Positions 1 to 7,655 of a stretch of DNA of 64,000 nt are shown piece after piece. Source of the stretch: Histidinibacterium aquaticum. GTDB taxonomy: Bacteria > Pseudomonadota > Alphaproteobacteria > Rhodobacterales > Rhodobacteraceae. The stretch covers positions 434,001 through 498,000 of the forward strand of contig NZ_VYQE01000004.1 of the NCBI RefSeq assembly GCF_008710275.1, given 5' to 3'. The notes under the pieces were generated by a model. That model was not told where the DNA came from. It made no database searches and was given only the letters and a program-made list of their open reading frames with translations. A program made the translations under genes and the position numbers. The stretch's first letter is position 1; each line of letters begins with the position of its first letter.

Positions 1-24
1 GCCGGAAAGGGGCGGGGCGCTCAT
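1..24 (-). CDS. Possible start of a downstream gene, cut by the window edge
   Basis: On the minus strand an ATG at 24 opens a frame reading MSAPPLSG to the edge. A GGGAGG-like ribosome binding site lies about eight bases upstream, and the gene would follow the dihydropyrimidinase stop by about 73 bases in the same direction. In related pyrimidine loci the next gene is often an ABC transporter component, but eight codons cannot show a product. Only the start signal is seen; the function is unknown. Confidence 0.35.
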
Positions 25-97
25 CGGGAAAGCCTCCCGGGGCGACGGCCGGCCAGGGGCCGTGCCGTCTGTTGCCTGTGCGACGAGTCCTCGCGCA

Positions 98-1555
98 TCA
101 GACCCCGCTCGCCGGGATGCCGGAGCGCTGGACCGGGCGGGGGGCGGTGAGCTCCTTCCAGGTGGAGAGGGCCTTGTTCGTGGGGTTGTTCGCCTCGCGC
201 TTGACGAACTTGCCGCGGCCCTCGGCCCCGCGCATCTCGCCGTCGTAGACCGCGACGTGGCCGCGGGTCAGGGTGAAGCGCGGCAGGCCCTTCACATGCT
301 TGCCTTCGAAGACGTTGTAGTCGATCGCCGACTCCTGCTTGGCGGCCGTGATCGTCTTTTCCTTCGCCGGGTCCCAGACGAGGATGTCGGCGTCGGAGCC
401 CACGCGGATCGCCCCCTTCTTCGGGTAGCAGTTGAGGATCTTGGCGATGTTGGTCGAGGTGACCGCCACGAACTCCTCGGGCGTCAGGCGGCCGGTGCCC
501 ACGCCGTAGGTCCAGAGCATGGGGAGCCGGTCCTCGAGCCCACCCGTGCCGTTCGGGATCTTGGTGAAATCGCCGACGCCGTAGCGCTTCTGCTCGGTGG
601 TGAAGGCGCAGTGGTCGGTGGCGACCACGGAGAGAGACCCGGCCTGAAGACCGTTCCAGAGGCTGTCCTGGTGCTGCTTGTTGCGGAAGGGAGGCGACAT
701 CACCCGGCGGGCGGCGTGGTCCCAGTCCTTGTTGAAATACTCGCTCTCGTCGAGGGTCAGGTGCTGGATCAGCGGCTCGCCCCAGACCCGCTTGCCCTGC
801 TGGCGCGCGCGGCGGATCGCCTCGTGGCTCTCCTCGCAGGACGTGTGGACCACGTAGAGCGGCACGCCCGCCATGTCGGCGATCATGATGGCGCGGTTGG
901 TGGCCTCGCCCTCGACCTGCGTGGGGCGGGAATAGGCGTGGCCCTCGGGGCCGGTGTTGCCCTCGGCCAGAAGGCGCTGGGAGAGGTCCGCGACCACGTC
1001 GCCGTTCTCGGCATGGACGAGGGCGATGCCGCCGAGCTCGGCCACGCGCTGGAACGAAGCGTACATCTCGTCGTCCTGCACCATCAGCGCGCCCTTGTAG
1101 GCCATGAAGTGCTTGAAGGTGGTGATGCCGCGATCTTCGACGACGGTCTTCATCTCGTTGAAAACCTGCTCGCCCCACCAGGTGATGGCCATGTGGTAGG
1201 AGAAGTCGCAGTGCGCCTTGCCGGACTTGTTGTCCCACATCTGCAGGGCGTCGAGCAGGCCCTGGCCGTCTGGCGAGGGCAGGGCGAAGTCCACGACCAT
1301 GGTCGTGCCGCCGGCGAGCGCGGCGCGGGTGCCGCTCTCGAAGTCGTCCGAGGAATACGTGCCCATGAAGGGCATCTCGAGGTGGGTATGCGGATCGATC
1401 CCGCCGGGCATGACGTAGCAGCCCGTCGCGTCGAGTTCCTCGTCGCCGGAGAGGTTGTCTCCGATTTCGACGATCTTCTCGCCCTCGATCAGGACATCGG
1501 CCTTCCAGCTCAGATCGGCGGTGACGATCGTGCCGTTCTTGATGACGGTGCTCAT
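98..1555 (-). CDS. hydA: Dihydropyrimidinase (D-hydantoinase family)
   Basis: Hydrolyses 5,6-dihydrouracil or dihydrothymine to the N-carbamoyl-beta-amino acid, step two of reductive pyrimidine breakdown in the cytosol. The 485-residue protein is full length for the family. Seen: the metal motif GGIDPHTHLE (His56, His58), FKHFMAYK with the Lys normally carboxylated (Lys154), His181 in LVHAENGD, His237 in VVHTSC, and the late Asp in ATDHCAF. The ATG at 1555 is the first in frame. It sits downstream of a small lipoprotein gene and the ureidopropionase gene on the same strand, so one transcript is likely, controlled by the RutR-like operator near 3180. Also known as pydB. A hydantoinase acting on related rings is the main alternative. 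Confidence 0.93.
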   Translation of the reverse strand: MSTVIKNGTIVTADLSWKADVLIEGEKIVEIGDNLSGDEELDATGCYVMPGGIDPHTHLEMPFMGTYSSDDFESGTRAALAGGTTMVVDFALPSPDGQGLLDALQMWDNKSGKAHCDFSYHMAITWWGEQVFNEMKTVVEDRGITTFKHFMAYKGALMVQDDEMYASFQRVAELGGIALVHAENGDVVADLSQRLLAEGNTGPEGHAYSRPTQVEGEATNRAIMIADMAGVPLYVVHTSCEESHEAIRRARQQGKRVWGEPLIQHLTLDESEYFNKDWDHAARRVMSPPFRNKQHQDSLWNGLQAGSLSVVATDHCAFTTEQKRYGVGDFTKIPNGTGGLEDRLPMLWTYGVGTGRLTPEEFVAVTSTNIAKILNCYPKKGAIRVGSDADILVWDPAKEKTITAAKQESAIDYNVFEGKHVKGLPRFTLTRGHVAVYDGEMRGAEGRGKFVKREANNPTNKALSTWKELTAPRPVQRSGIPASGV

Positions 1556-1643
1556 GGGGTGACGGTCTCCCTGCGGTCGAGGTTTCGGCGTGTGGTCCGC
1601 TGGGGCGGACGGGGTGGTGTGCGGCGCATCCCGGCTCCTCCGG

Positions 1644-1844
1644 TCAGGCGTCGCACTCGAGCAGGACGGGATCGCCGTCCTGCATCGTGTAGGTGCAGCC
1701 CTGGCCTTCCGGGTCGCCTTCGGTGCGGAAGATCGGATCTCCCTCCTCGGTCATCGGCGGGGCCTGGACGGGTGTGCCGGGCGGCTCGGGGCGCGGGCCG
1801 CAGGCGGCCAGGGGAAGAACGAGGATGAGCAGGACGATCCGCAT
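1644..1844 (-). CDS. Small predicted lipoprotein, unknown function
   Basis: A 66-residue protein beginning MRIVLLILVLPLAACG, a short hydrophobic signal ending in the lipobox LAAC, so it is probably lipidated on the Cys and held at a membrane. The mature part is short, acidic and rich in Pro and Gly, with one further pair of Cys residues (one internal, one three residues from the end). It lies between the ureidopropionase and dihydropyrimidinase genes in the same direction. No domain is recognised, and a link with pyrimidine use rests on position only. Such small lipoproteins evolve fast, so homologues may be limited to close relatives. Confidence 0.6.
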   Translation of the reverse strand: MRIVLLILVLPLAACGPRPEPPGTPVQAPPMTEEGDPIFRTEGDPEGQGCTYTMQDGDPVLLECDA

Positions 1845-1903
1845 GGCTCAGACCGCGCAATCGGGATCGCGCGAGGTCGGAGTGCCGGTGGGCGCGGGCC
1901 GCG

Positions 1904-3154
1904 TCATTCGACGATCTCCGCGGTCTCGACGACGGCGTGAAAGAGCACGTCCGCCCCCGCGGTGGCCCAGTCCTGCGAGATCTCCTCGGCCTCGTTGTGG
2001 CTGAGGCCGTCGACGCAGGGGCACATGACCATGGCGGTGGGCGCCACGCGGTTGATCCAGCAGGCATCGTGCCCCGCGCCGGAGATGAGGTCGCGGTGGG
2101 AGTAGCCAAGCCGCTCGGCGGCGTCGCGGACCGCCTTCACGCAGTTGGCGTCGAACTCCACCGGGTCGAAGCCGCCGACCTTCTCGAATTCGACGGTCAG
2201 GCCCATCTGCTCGCAGATCTCGGTGGCCTCCTCGCGCAGGCGCCGCTCCATGTCCTCGATCACCGCAAGGTCGGGCGAGCGGAAGTCGACGGTGAAGACG
2301 GCCTTGCCCGGGATCACGTTGCGCGAGTTGGGGAAGACCTCGATATGGCCGGCGGCGCCCACGGCATCGGGCTTGTGCGACCAGGCGATGGCGTCGACGC
2401 GGTCAAGGATGCGCGCCATGCCGAGGCCCGCGTTCTTGCGCATCGGCATGGGGGTGGAGCCGGTGTGGCTCTCCTTGCCGGTCACGGTGACCTGGGTCCA
2501 GCTGAGGCCCTGGCCGTGGGTGACGACGCCGATGTCCTTGCCCTCGGCCTCGAGGATCGGGCCCTGTTCGATGTGCAGCTCGAAGAAGGCGTGCATCTTG
2601 CGCGCGCCGACCTCCTCGTCGCCCTTCCAGCCGATCCGCTCCAGTTCCTCGCCGAACCTGAGCCCCTTGGCGTCGGTCCGGTCGTAGGCCCAGCTCTGCT
2701 CGTGGATTCCGGCGAAGACGCCGGAAGAGAGCATGGCGGGCGCGAAGCGGGTGCCCTCTTCGTTCGTCCAGTTGGTAACGACGATGGGGCGGCGGGTCTT
2801 GATGCCGGTGTCGTTGAGGGTGCGGATGATTTCCAGCCCGCCCAGGACGCCGAGCACGCCGTCGTACTTGCCGCCGGTGGGCTGCGTGTCGAGATGGGAG
2901 CCCACGTAGACCGGCAGCGCCTCGGGGTCGGTCCCCTCGCGGCGCGCGAACATGTTGCCCATGGTGTCGACGCCGGTGGTGAGCCCGGCCTCGTCGCACC
3001 ATTGCTTGAAGAGATGGCGGCCCTCGCCGTCCTCGTCCGTGACGGTCTGGCGGTTGTTGCCCCCGGCGACGCCGGGCCCGATCTTGGCCATTTCCATGAG
3101 GCTGTCCCAGAGCCTGTCGCCGTTGATCTTCAGGTTCGCGGCGGGGGCTGGCAT
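1904..3154 (-). CDS. pydC: Beta-ureidopropionase / N-carbamoyl amino acid hydrolase (M20 family)
   Basis: Predicted to hydrolyse N-carbamoyl-beta-alanine (from uracil) or its methyl analogue to the beta-amino acid, CO2 and ammonia, the third step of the pathway. The 416-residue protein has the M20-type metal motif YVGSHLDTQPTGGKYDG, a downstream NWTNEEG motif with the catalytic Glu pair, and the family signature SGAGHDACWINRVAPTAM near the C terminus. An in-frame ATG nine codons earlier exists, but the start at 3154 is preferred because GAAGGAGAG lies just upstream and the upstream extension would run into the operator. It diverges from the TetR regulator gene. N-carbamoyl-L-amino acid hydrolases share these motifs, so substrate choice rests on the neighbouring dihydropyrimidinase. 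Confidence 0.88.
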   Translation of the reverse strand: MPAPAANLKINGDRLWDSLMEMAKIGPGVAGGNNRQTVTDEDGEGRHLFKQWCDEAGLTTGVDTMGNMFARREGTDPEALPVYVGSHLDTQPTGGKYDGVLGVLGGLEIIRTLNDTGIKTRRPIVVTNWTNEEGTRFAPAMLSSGVFAGIHEQSWAYDRTDAKGLRFGEELERIGWKGDEEVGARKMHAFFELHIEQGPILEAEGKDIGVVTHGQGLSWTQVTVTGKESHTGSTPMPMRKNAGLGMARILDRVDAIAWSHKPDAVGAAGHIEVFPNSRNVIPGKAVFTVDFRSPDLAVIEDMERRLREEATEICEQMGLTVEFEKVGGFDPVEFDANCVKAVRDAAERLGYSHRDLISGAGHDACWINRVAPTAMVMCPCVDGLSHNEAEEISQDWATAGADVLFHAVVETAEIVE

Positions 3155-3172
3155 GGGACGTCTCTCCTTCGA

Positions 3173-3190
3173 TTTGACCAATCGGTCAAA
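3173..3190. promoter_or_regulatory. RutR-type operator palindrome
   Basis: TTTGACC-AATC-GGTCAAA is a perfect inverted repeat with seven-base arms and a four-base centre, 18 bases upstream of the ureidopropionase start and about 115 bases from the divergent TetR gene. The known E. coli RutR consensus is TTGACCA-two bases-TGGTCAA, and this site differs from it by one base in the second half. The regulator next door is RutR-like. Repression lifted by uracil or thymine is inferred from RutR. Confidence 0.75.
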
Positions 3191-3305
3191 GGGACGCTAC
3201 CAGAGCTTGGGGGTCAGTCAAGCGCGGTGCCCGGTGCCTTTGCAGGTGCTCATATCGCAGGCAGATCCGGACCACGGATGATGCGCGAGGCGGCGGTGTG
3301 AGAAG

Positions 3306-3938
3306 ATGAAGGACGAAAAGCCCCCGACCCGCATCCAGAAGAAGAACCGCGAGGTCATCCTCGACGCGGCGCTCGAAGTCTTTTCTCAGGAGGGCTTCCG
3401 GGGGGCCACGCTGGACAGGATCGCCAAGGTCGCGGGGCTCTCGAAGCCCAACCTGCTCTACTACTTCTCCTCCAAGGACGCGATCCACGAGGCCTTGCTG
3501 AGGGGGCTGCTGTCGACCTGGCTCGATCCGCTCCGGGCCATCGATCCGAGCGGCGATCCGGTCGAGGAGATCATGGGATACGTCCGCCGGAAACTCGCGC
3601 TGGCGCGGGACTACCCGCGTGAGAGCCGTCTCTTCGCGATAGAGATCCTCCAGGGGGCGCCCCGCATCGCCCCGGTGCTTTCGGGGGAACTTCGCGAGCT
3701 GGTGGACGAGACCGCCGGGGTGATCGACGGCTGGGCCGCGGCGGGCCGCATCGCGCCCGTCGATCCGCGTCACCTGATCTTCTCGATATGGGCGCTGACG
3801 CAGCACTACTCGGACTTCGACGTCCAGATACGGGCTGTGCTGGGTGATGGGGACCCGTTCGCGGGCGCGGAAATTCACCTTGAGGCAGTTTTCCGCCGGA
3901 TTCTGGGGGGCGGCCCTTCTCTCTCCGGTGTCAACTGA
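3306..3938 (+). CDS. rutR: RutR-like TetR family transcriptional regulator
   Basis: A 210-residue TetR-family DNA-binding protein. The N-terminal helix-turn-helix (about residues 12-60, including LDRIAKVAGLSKPNLLYYF) is typical, with Leu-Tyr-Tyr-Phe before the fourth helix. The C-terminal domain resembles the YcdC/RutR type (RESRLFAIEILQGAP, then IFSIWALTQHYSDF). RutR responds to uracil and thymine and controls pyrimidine genes. Here the gene diverges from the ureidopropionase-dihydropyrimidinase operon and a RutR-like palindrome lies between them, which supports local control and probably autoregulation. It is followed after 34 bases by a sensor kinase gene in the same direction, which may be read through. 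Effector identity is inferred, not shown. Confidence 0.82.
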   Translation: MKDEKPPTRIQKKNREVILDAALEVFSQEGFRGATLDRIAKVAGLSKPNLLYYFSSKDAIHEALLRGLLSTWLDPLRAIDPSGDPVEEIMGYVRRKLALARDYPRESRLFAIEILQGAPRIAPVLSGELRELVDETAGVIDGWAAAGRIAPVDPRHLIFSIWALTQHYSDFDVQIRAVLGDGDPFAGAEIHLEAVFRRILGGGPSLSGVN

Positions 3939-3972
3939 TAAGGTCGCCCTGTATTTCTTACTGTCGCGACCA

Positions 3973-5052
3973 ATGAACATCCCTCAGTTCTCGCATGATG
4001 ACCTGCGGCTCGCAGAGCTGCGCTCCTACGGTATTCTCGATACCGATCCGGAGCGTGACTTCGACGAGATCGCCTCGCTCGCCGCGCGCATCTGCGACGC
4101 CCCGGTCGCGCTCGTCAGTTTCGTCGATGCCGACAGGCAGTGGTTCAAAGCGAAGGTCGGGCTCGAGGACTCGGAGACGGGGATCGAGCGGTCCTACTGC
4201 GCGCTCGCGATTCGCCAGGAGGGTATCTTCGAGGTCGAGAACCTGCACGAAGATCCCCGGACGAAGAACAATCCGCTCCTCAAGGACCGCCCGGAACTAC
4301 ACTTCTACGCCGGCGCTCCGCTCCGGACCGAGGCCGGGCTGGCCCTTGGATCGCTTTGCGTCCTGGATACGCGGCCGAGGGTGCTGAACGAGACCCAGCG
4401 CGAGGCGCTGCGGGTCCTCGCCAAGCAGGTCATCTGGCAGCTCGACGCCCGCCGCAATCTGACCCTGGCCGAGATCCAGCGGCAGGAGGTCGATCATCGC
4501 GTGAAGAATTCGCTGCAATCCGTCGCGTCCTACGCGCGGTTGCTGGCGCACAGCGCCGGAAGCGAAGAGACGCGAGCCGCCCTGATGACCTTGCAGGGCA
4601 GGATCGACACGGTCGCGGCTCTGCACGAGGCGCTCTATCTCACGAAGGCCGACGCGCGCGTCGACCTGGCGCGCTACCTGCTTCGCGTGGGCGAGCTGCT
4701 CAAGCCGCATTGCCCAGAGAACGTGGGGCTCTCGGTCGCCGCCGGCCCTGCGGAGGTCCCGACCCAGGTTGCCACGGCCTGCGCGAGTATCGTGAACGAA
4801 GTCGTGGCCAACGCCATCAAGCACGCCTTTCCCGACGGGCGGAGCGGGACGATCAGCCTGACCGGCGCGCAGGAGGGCGAGTGGTACATTCTCGACTGCA
4901 GCGACGATGGTGTCGGCCTCGCGGAGGACGGCGGATCCGGCCTGGGGCTCAGGATCATCGACGCGGCGGCGCAGCAGATTGGCGGCCTCGTGGAGCGGCC
5001 GGAGGCCGAAGTGGGTCACAGGTTGCGGGTTTCGGTGCCGCTCGAAAACTGA
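3973..5052 (+). CDS. GAF-domain sensor histidine kinase, HisKA_2/HWE type
   Basis: A 359-residue soluble kinase with no membrane segment. Residues about 24-155 form a GAF domain of the kind that opens such kinases (FDEIASLAARICDAPVALVSFVD, YAGAPLRTEAGLALGSLCVLD). The phosphoacceptor box is VDHRVKNSLQSV with His175, followed by an HATPase domain (NEVVANAIKHAF, then DGVGL and GSGLGL). The ATG at 3973 is chosen because the GAF fold starts right after it; the frame is open further upstream into the TetR gene. Kinases of this class often feed the PhyR general stress pathway in alphaproteobacteria, but no receiver gene adjoins it. The signal sensed is unknown. A 68-residue protein and a TPR-like protein follow in the same direction. 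Confidence 0.88.
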   Translation: MNIPQFSHDDLRLAELRSYGILDTDPERDFDEIASLAARICDAPVALVSFVDADRQWFKAKVGLEDSETGIERSYCALAIRQEGIFEVENLHEDPRTKNNPLLKDRPELHFYAGAPLRTEAGLALGSLCVLDTRPRVLNETQREALRVLAKQVIWQLDARRNLTLAEIQRQEVDHRVKNSLQSVASYARLLAHSAGSEETRAALMTLQGRIDTVAALHEALYLTKADARVDLARYLLRVGELLKPHCPENVGLSVAAGPAEVPTQVATACASIVNEVVANAIKHAFPDGRSGTISLTGAQEGEWYILDCSDDGVGLAEDGGSGLGLRIIDAAAQQIGGLVERPEAEVGHRLRVSVPLEN

Positions 5053-5116
5053 CGACTTGATTTATTGGCGGGCCTCGCGGAGTCCTGTGGATAATCAAGC
5101 GGATCGAGGACGGACC

Positions 5117-5323
5117 ATGCCTCTGAAACGAGACGGCTCCTGGGTTTTCGACATTCTCGACGACATCGAGAGTCACGTCCGCGGGACCGGACGAACGGCC
5201 CTTGCCGACGATCTCCGTCACGTCATCGACCGGCACGAGCCGGAGGGGCGGATTTCGCGGTCTGCGTCGGAGACCGAGGTGCCCGACAACACGATCAGCT
5301 TTCCCGGCCGCAACCGCGGCTGA
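5117..5323 (+). CDS. Small conserved-looking protein after the GAF kinase, unknown function
   Basis: A 68-residue soluble, charged protein starting MPLKRDGSWVFDILDDIESHV, with an AGGA-like site just before the ATG. The N-terminal half looks helical (DDIESHVRGTGRTALADDLRHVIDRH) and the C-terminal third looks disordered. It lies 64 bases after the kinase stop and 24 bases before the TPR-like gene, so all three are likely co-transcribed. It does not match the anti-sigma factor NepR or a receiver domain by eye. A partner or adaptor for the kinase is possible from position alone. Coding status is supported by the ribosome binding site and codon use matching the neighbours. Confidence 0.6.
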   Translation: MPLKRDGSWVFDILDDIESHVRGTGRTALADDLRHVIDRHEPEGRISRSASETEVPDNTISFPGRNRG

Positions 5324-5347
5324 GACCGGAACGGGACGGAGAACCGA

Positions 5348-6304
5348 ATGACGCCCGACGATCCTCTGATCGTCGACGCCGAGTTCCTGGCGCGGCAGGC
5401 TTGGAGTCTTCGGTGGAGTTCGCGCCAGCGAAGCTGCGAGATGGCCGAGGCGGCGCTCGAGGCGTCGGACCGTCAGAGCGTGACCGGCTCCGCCTATCGC
5501 ACCCTCGCCTGGCAGTCGCGCTGGCGCGGCTCTTTCCGGTGGTGCGGCATCTTCGGCCGCAAGGCACTGGAGGTGCTCGACCCGGTTCGTTCGCCGGACA
5601 TGGTCGGCGACGTCCATGCCTCCCTTGCCGTGATGCACTACTCGTCGGGGCGACGGGACCTCGGGATCGACGCCGTGGAGTCCGGCTTCAGGGCGATCGG
5701 GCCGCAGGGGCACACGGAAACGCGGGTCGATCTGATGGCGGTCAGGTCCCGGATCCTCCGCCACCGGAACCGGCCCGAAGAATGCCTGTCGATGCTGCTG
5801 CGCGCGCAGGAGCTGGTCCAAGGCGCCCCGGCGGCCCGGATCCAGATGGAGATCGCACGGCATCTCAATGCCACCGACGAGCCCGAGGAGGCCCTGCGCC
5901 ACGGGCTCGAAGCCGTGGTCAAGGCCCAGCATCACGACAACCGGCTCGTCCTGCCCTATGCCTTCGAGGTGGTGGCCGCGACGCAGATCGCGCTTGGTCA
6001 GCTGGTCCGGGCACGACGGCACCTGGAAGACGCCTGGACCTGCGCCGAGGAAACCGAGGACACGCGGGCGCGCTGCCTGGTCCGTTACCAGAGGGGCCGC
6101 CTGGCGCGCGCGGAGGGCAATCCGTACGAGGCCCTCGCGGAATTTGAGGCCGGGCTCGAGGCGGCGCGCATGATGCCCTACGCCTATGGCGAAGCCCGCC
6201 TTCACCGGGAGCTCGCCGAGTTGCACGAAGAGGCCGGGCTGGCCGACGCCGCCCTCGCGTCGTGGAAGTCCTACGCGCGGCTGAAGCGGGCCGAGTCCGA
6301 CTGA
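5348..6304 (+). CDS. TPR-like helical repeat protein
   Basis: A 318-residue soluble protein built of helix pairs. Repeated patterns of about 34-40 residues with Ala/Leu/Tyr spacing run through its length, for example CLVRYQRGRLARAEGNPYEA and HRELAELHEEAGLADAALAS near the C terminus, which read as tetratricopeptide repeats. No catalytic domain is visible. Such repeat arrays usually bind proteins. Being third in line behind a GAF histidine kinase and a 68-residue protein suggests an output scaffold or sensor partner, which is inference. The stop is only 19 bases from the 3' end of the convergent preA gene. The related N-terminal halves of some diguanylate cyclases have similar repeats, but no GGDEF domain follows here. 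Confidence 0.7.
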   Translation: MTPDDPLIVDAEFLARQAWSLRWSSRQRSCEMAEAALEASDRQSVTGSAYRTLAWQSRWRGSFRWCGIFGRKALEVLDPVRSPDMVGDVHASLAVMHYSSGRRDLGIDAVESGFRAIGPQGHTETRVDLMAVRSRILRHRNRPEECLSMLLRAQELVQGAPAARIQMEIARHLNATDEPEEALRHGLEAVVKAQHHDNRLVLPYAFEVVAATQIALGQLVRARRHLEDAWTCAEETEDTRARCLVRYQRGRLARAEGNPYEALAEFEAGLEAARMMPYAYGEARLHRELAELHEEAGLADAALASWKSYARLKRAESD

Positions 6305-6323
6305 CCCGGCCCGGGTGTGGCGG

Positions 6324-7628
6324 TCACTCCGCGGCCTTGGCCATCGGGTTGTTCGGGTGCGTCGTCCAGTTGGCGTACTCTTTCGCCACGACCTTGCCCG
6401 TGCGCGGGTCGGTGGTGCCGGGGGCGAGCTCCTCCATGGTGATGCAGTCCTCGACCGGGCAGACGTCCAGGCAGAGGTTGCAGGCCACGCACTCCTCGTC
6501 GATCACCTCGAAGACCCGGCCGGGCTTCATGGCGATGGCCTGGTGGCTGGTATCCTCGCAGGCCGCGTAGCAGCGGCCGCACTTGATGCAGAGATCCTGG
6601 TCGATCCGCGCCTTGGTGACGTAGTTGAGGTTCAGGTACTGCCAGTCGGTGACGTTCGGGACGGCCTTTCCGATGAACTCGGAGGTCGAGGCGTAGCCCT
6701 TCTCGTCCATCCACTGCGAGAGGTCGCGGGCCATCTCCTGCACGATCTTGAAGCCGTACGTCATCGCGGCGGTGCAGACCTGCACGTTGCCGCAGCCCAG
6801 GGCCATGAACTCGGCCGCGTCGCGCCAGGTGGTGATGCCGCCGATGCCGGAGATCGGCAGGCCTGCCGTCGCCGGGTCGCGCGCGATCTCGGAAACCATG
6901 GACATCGCGATCGGCTTGACCGCCGGGCCGCAGTAGCCGCCGTGGCTGCCCTTGCCGTCGATGGTGGGCATGGGCGCGAAGTTGTCGAGGTCGACGCCGG
7001 TGATCGAGTTGATGGTGTTGATGAGGCTCACCGCGTCGGCGCCGCCCCGCTTCGCCGCGGCGGCGGGCTTGCGGATGTCGGTGATGTTCGGCGTGAGCTT
7101 CACGATCACCGGGCGGTCGTAGTGCTTCTTGCACCAGCGGGTGACCATCTCGATGTACTCGGGCACCTGGCCCACGGCAGAGCCCATGCCGCGCTCGGAC
7201 ATGCCATGCGGGCAGCCGAAGTTGAGCTCGATCCCGTCTGCGCCGGTCTCGGCCACGCGCGGCAAGATGGCGGCCCAGGCCTCTTCCTCGCAGGGGACCA
7301 TGATCGAGGCGATGAGCGCGCGGTCGGGATAGTCCGCCTTGACCCGCGCCATCTCCTCGAGGTTGGTCTCGAGCGGACGGTCGGTGATCAGCTCGATGTT
7401 GTTGATCCCGAGCACCCGGCGGTCTGCGCCGTGGATGACGCCGTAGCGCGGGCCGTTGACGTTGACGACCGGCGGGCCCTCGGCGCCCAGCGTCTTCCAG
7501 ACGACGCCGCCCCAGCCGGCCTCGAAGGCGCGGCGGACGTTGTATTCCTTGTCCGTCGGAGGCGCGGAGGCCAGCCAGAAGGGGTTCGGGCTCTTGATGC
7601 CCAGAAAGTCAGTCGTGAGATCGGCCAT
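6324..7628 (-). CDS. preA: Dihydropyrimidine dehydrogenase, catalytic subunit PreA
   Basis: Reduces uracil or thymine to the 5,6-dihydro form, the first step of the reductive pathway, together with PreT. The 434-residue protein has an N-terminal FMN-binding TIM barrel like dihydroorotate dehydrogenase, with the catalytic Cys region LNFGCPHGMSERGMG and the FMN-phosphate region ISGIGGI. The C-terminal part holds two 4Fe-4S ferredoxin motifs, CIKCGRCYAAC and CVACNLCLDVCPVEDC, which take electrons from PreT. It is the last gene of the minus-strand operon preT, Fpg-like gene, preA, with a 27-base gap to the gene before. Full length for the family, no odd residues. Confidence 0.95.
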   Translation of the reverse strand: MADLTTDFLGIKSPNPFWLASAPPTDKEYNVRRAFEAGWGGVVWKTLGAEGPPVVNVNGPRYGVIHGADRRVLGINNIELITDRPLETNLEEMARVKADYPDRALIASIMVPCEEEAWAAILPRVAETGADGIELNFGCPHGMSERGMGSAVGQVPEYIEMVTRWCKKHYDRPVIVKLTPNITDIRKPAAAAKRGGADAVSLINTINSITGVDLDNFAPMPTIDGKGSHGGYCGPAVKPIAMSMVSEIARDPATAGLPISGIGGITTWRDAAEFMALGCGNVQVCTAAMTYGFKIVQEMARDLSQWMDEKGYASTSEFIGKAVPNVTDWQYLNLNYVTKARIDQDLCIKCGRCYAACEDTSHQAIAMKPGRVFEVIDEECVACNLCLDVCPVEDCITMEELAPGTTDPRTGKVVAKEYANWTTHPNNPMAKAAE

Positions 7629-7655
7629 GTCCGTCCCTCCCTGTCGGGCGCCGCC

